DNA of 14,067 nt, from assembly GCA_016297415.1 (NCBI GenBank), contig JAEDGQ010000051.1, positions 1 through 14,067 of the forward strand, read 5' to 3'. Every line of letters starts with the position of its first letter. The first letter of the stretch is position 1. The notes beneath the pieces are model-generated. The model worked only from the letters and a program-made list of their open reading frames with translations, was not told where the DNA came from and did not search any database. Source of the DNA: Treponema sp. (GTDB taxonomy: Bacteria; Spirochaetota; Spirochaetia; Treponematales; Treponemataceae). The position numbers and the translations under genes are program-made. Of the stretch, positions 7,757-14,014 are shown piece by piece.

Positions 7757-9022
7757 ATGGAATTTAAAAATGTATTTGTAATTCTGTTCATTGCAGGAGC
7801 AGCCCTTCAGTTTCTGCTGACTCATCTTCTGGAGTTTATTGACTGGAAACACAGAAAAGTTCACGGAAGAAAAATTCCTTCAGAACTGTCCGGCCACATT
7901 GATCAGGAAACTCTGGACAAAACCTGCCGCTACGAAGATGCCAAATATTGTTTCTGGATTCCAAAAAATCTTCTTTCATTTTCCCTCAGCCTGGTGCTTC
8001 TTTTTTCAGGTTTTTATCCTTTTGTTTTTGAAAGCCTGTGGAACTGGTGTGGCCGAAGCTTTGTAACTTTTTTCCTTTTTATATTAATTGCTTCAATTCC
8101 TGGAGTTGTACTGGAAATTCCATTTGATCTTTACAAGGAATTCCGTCTTGAAAAGAAATTCGGTTTTTCAACAATGACATTAAAACTGTGGATTCTGGAC
8201 CAGATAAAAGGCCTTCTTGTCAGTCTGGCAATTTCCGGGGCTCTGCTTTTTGTACTTGTTTTTCTTGTTGAACATTGTCCATCCTGGTGGTGGATTCTGC
8301 TGGCTTCTGTTTATACAGTTTTCAGTCTGGCTCTCTCGATTATTTATCCAATGTTTATTGCTCCTCTATTCAACAAATTTACACCCCTTGAACAGGGAGA
8401 ACTTAGAACACGTCTGGAAAATCTTCTTTCAAAATGTGGATTTAAATCTAACGGTCTTTTTGTAATGGACGCTTCAAAACGCAGCAAACATTCCAATGCT
8501 TATTTTACAGGCTTTGGAAAATCAAAGCGTGTAGTTCTCTATGATACACTTGTAGCACAGCTTTCGCCGGAAGAAATAGAATCAGTTCTTGGTCATGAAC
8601 TTGGTCACTACAAGCATCATCATATTTTAAAAAGAATGATAATTATGATTCCTGCAATTTTTGCACTTCTGTTTGCAGTAAATCTTTTTATAAATCATGT
8701 GTCGCTTTATTCAGGATTTGGATTTGATGTAAGTCAGGGAGTTCTGCCCCACATGAAGCCTCTCGGTCTTTTCTTCCTGCTTATGATTTTTGAAGGATTT
8801 ACAGTTCTTTTGAGTCCAGTTACAAATTATTTCAGCCGCAGGGATGAATTCCAGGCCGATGCTTTTGCAAAAAAAGTGTGTGGAACAGGAGAGCATCTTT
8901 CAACAGCCCTCATTAAGCTTAATAAAGAAAATCTCAGCGAAATTACACCGCCAAAAATCTACAGCCTCTTTTATTACAGTCATCCGCCGTTGCTGGAAAG
9001 AATCAGGGCAGTAAAGGATTAG
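7757..9022 (+). CDS. M48 (Ste24/CAAX prenyl protease 1-like) membrane zinc endopeptidase
   Basis: This 421-aa polytopic membrane protein belongs to peptidase family M48A. The zinc motif HELGH is at residues 280-284 and the third ligand Glu at about 364 in RRDEFQADAFA. Several hydrophobic segments flank the active site (near residues 5-22, 70-95, 100-125, 145-175, 180-210, 295-320 and 335-355), the Ste24 layout. In eukaryotes this family trims prenylated proteins. In bacteria prenylated substrates are not expected, and turnover of membrane proteins is the likelier role (inference). A strong GAGGAG site precedes the ATG at 7757. The stop codon overlaps the beginning of a GC-rich repeat. It is the last gene of the pyr run. 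Confidence 0.9.
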   Translation: MEFKNVFVILFIAGAALQFLLTHLLEFIDWKHRKVHGRKIPSELSGHIDQETLDKTCRYEDAKYCFWIPKNLLSFSLSLVLLFSGFYPFVFESLWNWCGRSFVTFFLFILIASIPGVVLEIPFDLYKEFRLEKKFGFSTMTLKLWILDQIKGLLVSLAISGALLFVLVFLVEHCPSWWWILLASVYTVFSLALSIIYPMFIAPLFNKFTPLEQGELRTRLENLLSKCGFKSNGLFVMDASKRSKHSNAYFTGFGKSKRVVLYDTLVAQLSPEEIESVLGHELGHYKHHHILKRMIIMIPAIFALLFAVNLFINHVSLYSGFGFDVSQGVLPHMKPLGLFFLLMIFEGFTVLLSPVTNYFSRRDEFQADAFAKKVCGTGEHLSTALIKLNKENLSEITPPKIYSLFYYSHPPLLERIRAVKD

Positions 9023-9114
9023 GAGCTTAATCCCGCTTTCCGCTGCTCGGTGCCCTCGGTCCTCCGCTGCGCTCCGGACTGGCTTCGCCACAGCTCCAAT
9101 CGGGGCTAGGGATT
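9022..9114 (-). repeat. GC-rich purine-biased intergenic repeat, copy B
   Basis: This GC-rich block starts inside the protease stop codon. Its minus strand aligns with copy A at 89-197, sharing CTAGC, GGAGC-CAGCG, CCGAGGG, CACCGAGC and AAGCTCC in order. The ends can pair (AATCCC at 9029-9034 with GGGATT at 9109-9114), so it may fold. No T-run follows on the plus strand, so it is not a standard terminator for the pyr operon. It separates that operon from the convergent ffs gene. Confidence 0.65.
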
Positions 9115-9115
9115 T

Positions 9116-9126
9116 AAAATAAAAAA
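9116..9126 (-). terminator. T-run of the ffs terminator
   Basis: On the minus strand the closing helix of the SRP RNA (GCCAGGA pairing with TCCTGGC) is followed directly by TTTTTTATTTT. The RNA's own terminal helix can serve as the terminator stem. Confidence 0.7.
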
Positions 9127-9221
9127 GCCAGGATGACTAGACACAAGTACCGCTTAAGGTGTGCTGCTGGGTTCCCCCTCTGACACGGTGCCGAAAGCAG
9201 ACTTTGTTAGGTCCTGGCAAT
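9127..9221 (-). ncRNA. ffs: Signal recognition particle RNA, small bacterial (4.5S-like) type
   Basis: On the minus strand this ~95-nt RNA is a long closed hairpin: its ends GCCAGGA and TCCTGGC pair, and its apex carries the universal SRP domain IV. The apical sequence reads GTCAGA-GGG-GGAA-CCC-AGCAGCAC. This gives the GGAA tetraloop on a 3-bp stem, with CAG and AGCAGC forming the loop that binds the M domain of Ffh. The 6S Alu-type domain of Bacillus is absent. With Ffh it would target nascent membrane proteins to the translocon. A good promoter lies at 9228-9256 and a T-run ends the transcript. The 5' end is estimated from promoter spacing. Confidence 0.88.
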
Positions 9222-9227
9222 GAACTT

Positions 9228-9256
9228 AATATATCAGATTGATTCATAAAAATCAA
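9228..9256 (-). promoter_or_regulatory. ffs promoter
   Basis: Minus-strand TTGATT (-35, plus coordinates 9251-9256), a 17-bp spacer and TATATT (-10, 9228-9233) place the start near 9221, just before the RNA's closing helix. The spacer and -35 also form an AT-rich imperfect palindrome (AATTGATT / AATCAATC). Confidence 0.75.
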
Positions 9257-9276
9257 TTGCACAGAAAAAATCAGAC

Positions 9277-9491
9277 AGGGCAAACGCATTATAACCGATT
9301 TTATATTGAAAAATGGTGCAAAGGAGTGAAACGGCTTGCGAAAACACTCGTTTTGTGCTGCCGCGAGAGCGGCAAACGTATATAGTTACAAGCACAAAAC
9401 GCGTGTAGCATGCTAGCATGCGGTTTCGACAAGACGTTTTCACGACTGGAAGCCATTTTTAGCAGGGAATATATTATAATGCGTTTGCCCT
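9277..9491. mobile_element. Complete ~215-bp inverted-repeat (MITE-like) element
   Basis: The two ends are imperfect terminal inverted repeats. The outer 18 bases AGGGCAAACGCATTATAA are identical. Then follow matched blocks AAAAATGG, GTGAAA-CG, CTTG-CGAAA and ACAC-CGTTTTGTGCT (9343-9358 against 9390-9405), separated by diverged stretches of equal length. The middle holds a GCCGC-GAGA-GCGGC hairpin (9360-9373) and a perfect 14-bp palindrome GCATGCTAGCATGC (9408-9421). There is no ORF. The flanks AAAAAATCAGA (9265-9275) and AAAAATTCAGA (9492-9502) match at 10 of 11 positions and could be a decayed target duplication, though one extra C sits between the left one and the element. Further ends are at 1-52, 2893-2954 and 14015-14067. 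Confidence 0.8.
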
Positions 9492-9531
9492 AAAAATTCA
9501 GATGACTTTTTAAAAATTTCTATTTAGTCTA

Positions 9532-9560
9532 TTGACATAAACCATGAATTTATGTAATTT
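9532..9560 (+). promoter_or_regulatory. Promoter of the tRNA cluster
   Basis: A perfect TTGACA -35 (9532-9537) is followed after 17 bp by TAATTT (9555-9560). An alternative -10, TTTAAT, begins three bases later. Transcription would start near 9567, about 12 nt before the first tRNA-Ser. The consensus -35 fits a strong, stable-RNA promoter. Confidence 0.65.
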
Positions 9561-9578
9561 AATAGAGCATCAATTTTT

Positions 9579-9663
9579 GGAGCGATGGCCGAGCGGTCGA
9601 AGGCGGCGGTCTTGAAAACCGTTATACAGCAATGTATCGGGGGTTCGAATCCCTCTCGCTCCG
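9579..9663 (+). tRNA. tRNA-Ser(UGA)
   Basis: An 85-nt cloverleaf with acceptor stem GGAGCGA/TCGCTCC, anticodon loop CTTGAAA (anticodon TGA at 9613-9615), the long variable arm typical of class II tRNAs, a T loop TTCGAAT and discriminator G. It reads UCA-type serine codons. The CCA end is not encoded. A T-run follows but without a separate hairpin. Confidence 0.96.
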
Positions 9664-9683
9664 CTTTTTTTTTGATGACGCCT

Positions 9684-9768
9684 GGAGGTGTGGTAGAGCG
9701 GTAATACAACGGATTGCTAATCCGTCAGTTCCTTACGGGCTGGGCAGGTTCAACTCCTGTCGCCTCCG
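9684..9768 (+). tRNA. tRNA-Ser(GCU)
   Basis: An 85-nt class II tRNA with acceptor stem GGAGGTG/CGCCTCC, anticodon stem ACGGA/TCCGT, loop TTGCTAA (anticodon GCT at 9716-9718), a long variable arm, T loop TTCAACT and discriminator G. It reads AGC/AGU serine codons. CCA is not encoded. It starts 20 bp after the first tRNA-Ser, so the two are co-transcribed. Confidence 0.95.
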
Positions 9769-9810
9769 AGAAACAAACGCTTTGCTATCTAAGCTGTTGT
9801 TAAATTATCT

Positions 9811-9885
9811 GAGATTGTAGCTCAGTTGGATTAGAGCACCACCCTGCGGAGGTGGGGGTCGCACGTTCGAATCGTGTCAGTCTCA
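9811..9885 (+). tRNA. tRNA-Arg with anticodon GCG
   Basis: A 75-nt cloverleaf: acceptor GAGATTG/CAGTCTC, D arm GCTC/GAGC, anticodon stem CCACC/GGTGG with loop CTGCGGA (anticodon GCG at 9846-9848), T loop TTCGAAT and discriminator A. The D loop has A at position 20 and the anticodon has C35, both bacterial arginine identity elements. It would read CGC and CGU. Bacteria usually read these codons with an ACG anticodon deaminated to inosine by TadA, so GCG is uncommon. CCA is not encoded. Confidence 0.9.
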
Positions 9886-9894
9886 CATTAAAAT

Positions 9895-9921
9895 ACCAGT
9901 CACTAAGACTGGTTTTTTTTT
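9895..9921 (+). terminator. Rho-independent terminator of the tRNA cluster
   Basis: A perfect 7-bp stem ACCAGTC/GACTGGT with a 5-nt loop ACTAA is followed by nine T residues, ten bases after tRNA-Arg. Confidence 0.92.
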
Positions 9922-9977
9922 GACCTTTTGCTTTTTATGGCAGTCTTACAGATTCCTTACATCAAGTATTCCGTTTT

Positions 9978-10006
9978 TTGACCAGACAATCTGTCCGGAA
10001 TGTAAA
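9978..10006 (+). promoter_or_regulatory. Possible promoter for the DUF308 gene
   Basis: TTGACC (9978-9983), a 17-bp spacer and TGTAAA (10001-10006) lie between the tRNA terminator and the membrane protein gene. The leader would be about 50 nt. The spacer holds a short CAGA-CAA-TCTG palindrome. Confidence 0.4.
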
Positions 10007-10061
10007 TTCTATTTCTCTCTTTTTTATAGACGAAATCATTCTTCTTTAGTAACTTTTAATT

Positions 10062-10598
10062 ATGAATTCTAATAAGTATATATTCAGTCTGCTTGTTACA
10101 GTTGCAGGCATTCTTATGATTGTTTCACCAGAAGTTTTTTTCAAAATGGGAGTAATCATTCTTGGAATCGCCGCTGCCATCGACGGGCTTTTTGTTCTCG
10201 TTACAACCCGTCATCTGATTATTGATCCTCATTTCAGACTTATGATGACAATCCGCGGAATTTTAAGTCTTGTAATCGGTGTTCTGGCTGTAATTTTCCC
10301 GCTGTTTATTGCCACTTCTTTTATGAAAATTGTTGCCTGGGGTTTTGGCGGTTATCTTATTGTTTCTGCCTGTTTTCAGTGTTATGGAATCACAATGCTT
10401 TACAGAAACGGTATTATGATTCGTCAGTCAGTAATCGAAGTAATTGTAAGCCTTATTTCCGCCGCAGTTCTTTTTATCATCCCGGTAAATACAACTATGC
10501 TTATTATTTTCAGAATTCTGGGAGTTCTTCTGGTTCTCTCCGGGCTGAGCTGGACTTTCTTTATCTGGTATTACAGACCGCTTAAACCTTTTGAATAA
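10062..10598 (+). CDS. HdeD/DUF308-like small integral membrane protein
   Basis: This 178-aa protein is almost entirely hydrophobic, with six predicted membrane helices (about residues 7-25, 30-50, 63-82, 85-107, 122-145 and 148-172) and short basic loops. The repeated pattern of paired helices with a Gly/Ile-rich face fits the HdeD/DUF308 family. HdeD in enterobacteria is linked to acid resistance, but the molecular role of the family is unclear and I assign none here. No good Shine-Dalgarno precedes the ATG at 10062, yet no better start is present. It is a single-gene unit, downstream of the tRNA terminator and convergent with the 685-aa gene across a palindromic repeat. Confidence 0.75.
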   Translation: MNSNKYIFSLLVTVAGILMIVSPEVFFKMGVIILGIAAAIDGLFVLVTTRHLIIDPHFRLMMTIRGILSLVIGVLAVIFPLFIATSFMKIVAWGFGGYLIVSACFQCYGITMLYRNGIMIRQSVIEVIVSLISAAVLFIIPVNTTMLIIFRILGVLLVLSGLSWTFFIWYYRPLKPFE

Positions 10599-10610
10599 GT
10601 TCAAAATAGC

Positions 10611-10809
10611 AAAGAAAAGGCTGTCCAATAAGTTTGCATTACGGTGGTTGAGTTTATCGAAACCACCATATTTAGTGTAGCAGTCATTTCGACGAGTGGT
10701 TCCTGAGCCTGTCGAAGGGTGGTTCCTGAGCCCTTCGACAGGCTCAGGAACCACCTGTCGAAGGGCTCAATGAGCACTACACTCATTATTTTTGGGACAG
10801 CTCCTTTTT
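10611..10809. repeat. ~195-bp palindromic MITE/REP-like element, probable bidirectional terminator
   Basis: The outer arms AAAAGG-CTGTCC (from ~10615) and GGGACAGCTCCTTTTTTT pair. Inside are hairpins GGTGGTT/AACCACC (10643-10668) and GTGTAG/CTACAC. At the core is a perfect 24-bp inverted repeat, 10696-10719 against 10731-10754, with an 11-nt loop; its arms contain CCTGAGCCTGTCGAAGGG, which recurs in part at 10755-10769. T-rich runs border the outer stem on both strands (strong on plus, TTTTCTTT on minus), so it can terminate both convergent genes. CTGTCC-type ends resemble IS-derived MITE termini, and the TTCGACAGGCTCAGG core resembles common REP-type repeats. Confidence 0.75.
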
Positions 10810-10815
10810 TTTATT

Positions 10816-12873
10816 CTAGTGTCTTCCGGCTGCTTTTACGCTGTCAGCAAAAAGTTTGTTCTGATCTGTTCTGACTGGAACACTAAACTGTGGTCCCCCA
10901 TCCTTTTCGCTGATTCTGTATATTTTTGTAGAGTCCTGACTGTAAGCAGGGCTTTCTGCATTGTTAATCCACCAGTCCAGTACGCTTATAATACACATTG
11001 CATATTTGATAAGGTTGGCATTTGTAGCAGAAGTTGTTTCAGCTGGTTTTTTAGCTCCAAGAAGAACATCAAGACGCTTAGAAACAGCATTCGGAATGTC
11101 AAATTCATACTTAGCCCATGGATTTGAAACTCCCGTTACAATGTCTTTTGATGGAGCAGCTTTATCAATTGATGTTGAGAATGATGTAAATGTCTTGCGC
11201 AAAAAGTCAGTACGCATATACAAAGGTCTGTATTTAGAATCATTTACAGGTTTTTCAAGAAGAAGCTGTTCAAATTCAAAAAGTGGCAGGAAGTTGAACT
11301 TAGTTAACCAGAGAATTGTTGTAAGGATTTTCTTACCAAATATTGAAGACTTAAAGTCACCCTGAGAGTATTCCTGGTTTACAAAATCCTTTAACTGATC
11401 AGCATAAATTTTATTGAAAAGTTCTTCACGATAGGCAGACCATTCGTTTAAGGCAACGCTGAGTTTATCTTTGTTTTTTGAATTAGTGTTACCGTCATCT
11501 TCTTCTGTAAAAATAATGTTGCGGCAACCCTGAAAAATATCTTCAATAATTCTCAGCAGAATAATTGTAATCTGCATTGGGTTTGAAGGATGGAGAAGAT
11601 TAAATCCGTCATCAAACTGATAAATTGGCTGGAAATAAGGATACATATCCGGCATAGAATCAAGTCTGCTAAAACCAGCATCAGGGAACAGCCGCTCCAG
11701 CAGTTTAAGTCCGGCATCAACAATTTCAGTTCTTTTTCCCCGGGAATCCAGAGCAGCTTTTTTCTTAGCTTCTTCTTCCTTCTTTTTCTTTTCTTCTTCC
11801 TGTTTCTGCCGGGCAGATTTTGGATCATCCTTTTTTTCAGGAAGGAGAAGATCAAATTTAGACATATTCAGGAAAGAGAGAATATTTGCTGTCTGTGCTG
11901 TAAAGAATGCAGGGAAGTATTCAAAGGAAGGTGAACACATACGCATAAGCAAAGGGTACATTCCCTTAATAATCTGAGTGTAAACATAGAGCCATTCTGT
12001 AATTCCCTGTTTAGAAAGCATCATAAGTTTCTGCTGGTCTGCTTTAGGGTATTTAAGAAGGTCTGCGTAAATTTCCTTGAAGAATGAAGGAACTGCATTA
12101 TCTCCAAGGTAGTAAATTTTAAGAAGGTCTGAGTACAGGGATTTAACCATGGGCTGCATCATTGCAACAGTTACATCTTCTTTTGTTTCCTGCAGATCCA
12201 TAAGCTGAATTTTAAGACTCTTCATAGTCCAGCCGCCTGCAGTTCTCAGAAATTTGAATTTTGGTTCAGGACTGTTAACGATTTTTGCTTTATATGAATC
12301 TGGAGAAATCTGAATGAGAGACTTAACTGTTGTAAGGAAAACCTGGTAATGCTCCAGATGGTTTTTAAGGTCGTAATCTATGTAACCCTTGCGGAGAATT
12401 TCTGTGCCGTTTTTCTTGAACCGTCTGATAAAGTTGAAAATTCCGTAGTTGGACTTAAGCCTGTAGTCATCGCTCATCATAAGCTTGTCCATCAGATTTT
12501 TTTCTTTTGCAGGAATTTCAGGAAGACTGTCATCCCATCTTGAAGCTTTTGATTTGTTAACGGCAAAACCTGCTTTGTTGGCTTTTTTTTCAGAAGATTT
12601 TTCGGATGAACTGTCAGAGTCATTTTTTGACGAAAGAGATGCAACATCAGAAGAAGATCTTCCGCTGGCTCTGTGTGAATAATGTACTTCCCGTTTTGGC
12701 AGTGCTGAGTAATCGATTGGTGCAGATTTTTCCATCATGATTTCACCACCAAGAACCTGTATCATTCTGGCGGCTTCCTCTTTATCGATAATACCAATGT
12801 TTTTTCTTGTGTTATCAAGAGTTCCTGGTTCCCATGACTGTTCAACTTTTCTCTGGGAAGAATCGTCGCTCAT
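10816..12873 (-). CDS. Unrecognised 685-aa cytoplasmic protein, Ser-rich N-terminus and Lys/Glu coiled coil
   Basis: I do not recognise this protein and assign no function. It has no signal peptide or membrane helix. Residues ~1-60 look like a small ordered start (EAARMIQVLGGEI); ~65-115 are Ser/Lys/Glu-rich and probably disordered; ~120-335 form a helical, aromatic-rich domain. A charged KEEEAKKKAA-type coiled coil follows (~340-378), then a second large domain (~380-680) ending in ISEKDGGPQFSVPVRTDQNK. A strong GGAGG site lies seven bases before the ATG at 12873. The gene starts 15 bp after the DUF2804 gene, so they form one operon. The plus-strand palindrome just beyond its stop should end the transcript. 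Codon use and GC look like the neighbours, so recent transfer is not suggested. Confidence 0.85.
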   Translation of the reverse strand: MSDDSSQRKVEQSWEPGTLDNTRKNIGIIDKEEAARMIQVLGGEIMMEKSAPIDYSALPKREVHYSHRASGRSSSDVASLSSKNDSDSSSEKSSEKKANKAGFAVNKSKASRWDDSLPEIPAKEKNLMDKLMMSDDYRLKSNYGIFNFIRRFKKNGTEILRKGYIDYDLKNHLEHYQVFLTTVKSLIQISPDSYKAKIVNSPEPKFKFLRTAGGWTMKSLKIQLMDLQETKEDVTVAMMQPMVKSLYSDLLKIYYLGDNAVPSFFKEIYADLLKYPKADQQKLMMLSKQGITEWLYVYTQIIKGMYPLLMRMCSPSFEYFPAFFTAQTANILSFLNMSKFDLLLPEKKDDPKSARQKQEEEKKKKEEEAKKKAALDSRGKRTEIVDAGLKLLERLFPDAGFSRLDSMPDMYPYFQPIYQFDDGFNLLHPSNPMQITIILLRIIEDIFQGCRNIIFTEEDDGNTNSKNKDKLSVALNEWSAYREELFNKIYADQLKDFVNQEYSQGDFKSSIFGKKILTTILWLTKFNFLPLFEFEQLLLEKPVNDSKYRPLYMRTDFLRKTFTSFSTSIDKAAPSKDIVTGVSNPWAKYEFDIPNAVSKRLDVLLGAKKPAETTSATNANLIKYAMCIISVLDWWINNAESPAYSQDSTKIYRISEKDGGPQFSVPVRTDQNKLFADSVKAAGRH

Positions 12874-12888
12874 AAATGTCCTCCAAAA

Positions 12889-13959
12889 TCAGACACGCAT
12901 CATCTGTTCGCGTCCAACACCGGCAAGGCCGTCTATATTAATATCGGCACCATCTTTAGTTTTAAGTACACCTTCAAACTTTCCGAAGAGAATATCCATA
13001 CGGATTTTGTTTATAAAAAGATTAAAATTTCTTGTGTGCATGGCAACAGGCTGCCATGTTAAATCAACCATGTTGTCGTAATCCTGAATAATCCATTTTT
13101 CATCCAGACCGAAGGGTTGAGTCATTTTAACAGGCGGAAGAGGAGTACATTGTCCGTCAACTATCAGAAGGTTTCTGTTACATACTTCAGGGTCAGGAAT
13201 CTGTTCAGGAGAGTTTTCAATGATGAAAGAAACATGTTTTCCATCAACCATACCTGTTCCGTAAATAAGCTGGCTTTTCTGGATGTAGCTGTGGTATGCA
13301 CGGTTAATAAAGAATATTGAACTGGCGTTTTCTACATTTTCAGAAATTGTTTCACCTTTTTTAGAAGGAGTAATAGAAAGAGTTCCTTTCATTACAGGAG
13401 TTGCAAAGTAAGAAGCTGCACAGCGGCGTTTCGAAATAATTGGAATACACTGAGTTATTTCTGCAGTTCTGGAATCATTAAGATGACCGGTAAGGGCAGC
13501 CTGAATTGAAGGTCGTACAGAGTCGCCTTTAATATTGAAGATTACAGAAAATCTGTCTCTGGCGTGATCCCAGCTGATTCTGATATATCGTCTTGAATTA
13601 AAGCTGGCGCAAAAACCCTGTTCCAGATTGTGGGGAATGAATCTTCTGCGTGGCCCCATTAAAGACTTATAAACATATTTACGGCCGGTAGAATTGTTCC
13701 ATAAATCAATTTCAGCAAGACCAAAAGCTTTGCCGTCATAAAAGATAATGGAACAAAAATAATCACCGGTATTAAAACTGAAACTCAGTGTACTTTTAAT
13801 GCGAAAATTAGTAACAAAGGAAGGAAGTGGAACTCCGCCAAAAGGAGCTCTTAATCCGCGAATATCAAGACTTTTAACAGGACCATTAAAGGTACCTAAA
13901 ACTGGTTTACTGCCTTGAATAAGGGACGCGGGAACTTCCTGCAAATCTCTTGAATACAT
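12889..13959 (-). CDS. DUF2804 family protein
   Basis: This 356-aa protein matches the style of DUF2804, a family of unknown function well represented in treponemes. Characteristic-looking stretches are the N-terminal ASLIQGSKPVLGTFNGP, the AFGLAEIDLWN and GPRRRFIP segments, and the WDHARDRFSVIF region. The fold appears mostly beta-rich, with similarity in pattern to lipocalin/carotenoid 1,2-hydratase-like proteins (inference from pattern only). There is no signal peptide. The ATG at 13959 has AAGGA directly abutting it, which is too close for a normal ribosome-binding site; no good downstream alternative exists. It is the first gene of the minus-strand pair. Function is unknown. Confidence 0.8.
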   Translation of the reverse strand: MYSRDLQEVPASLIQGSKPVLGTFNGPVKSLDIRGLRAPFGGVPLPSFVTNFRIKSTLSFSFNTGDYFCSIIFYDGKAFGLAEIDLWNNSTGRKYVYKSLMGPRRRFIPHNLEQGFCASFNSRRYIRISWDHARDRFSVIFNIKGDSVRPSIQAALTGHLNDSRTAEITQCIPIISKRRCAASYFATPVMKGTLSITPSKKGETISENVENASSIFFINRAYHSYIQKSQLIYGTGMVDGKHVSFIIENSPEQIPDPEVCNRNLLIVDGQCTPLPPVKMTQPFGLDEKWIIQDYDNMVDLTWQPVAMHTRNFNLFINKIRMDILFGKFEGVLKTKDGADINIDGLAGVGREQMMRV

Positions 13960-13965
13960 TCCTTA

Positions 13966-13995
13966 ATTATATAACAAGTAATTTAATTATTGCAA
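13966..13995 (-). promoter_or_regulatory. Possible promoter of the DUF2804 operon
   Basis: Minus-strand TTGCAA (13990-13995), an 18-bp spacer and a perfect TATAAT (13966-13971) end six bases before the ATG. If this is the promoter, the mRNA would be leaderless or nearly so. The conserved TATAAT of the adjacent repeat end (near 14030) is an alternative with a ~65-nt leader but no clear -35. Confidence 0.45.
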
Positions 13996-14014
13996 ACAGA
14001 TTGTAAAATGGATT

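Noticed and set aside
9022..9114. Integron attC site, considered because treponemes can carry chromosomal integrons
   Set aside because: I see no paired RYYYAAC / GTTRRRY core sites and no gene cassette structure nearby.
9234..9443. Minus-strand 69-aa reading frame over the ffs promoter and inverted-repeat element
   Set aside because: It lies over a repeat and a promoter, has no ribosome-binding site and no recognisable protein features.
9524..9820. Short reading frames on both strands across the tRNA cluster
   Set aside because: They are chance frames through three well-formed tRNA genes.
11553..11934. Lys/Arg-rich and Phe-rich frames opposite the coiled coil of the 685-aa protein
   Set aside because: The low-complexity Lys/Glu codons create open frames in the other phases and strand; the 685-aa frame has the SD, start and length.
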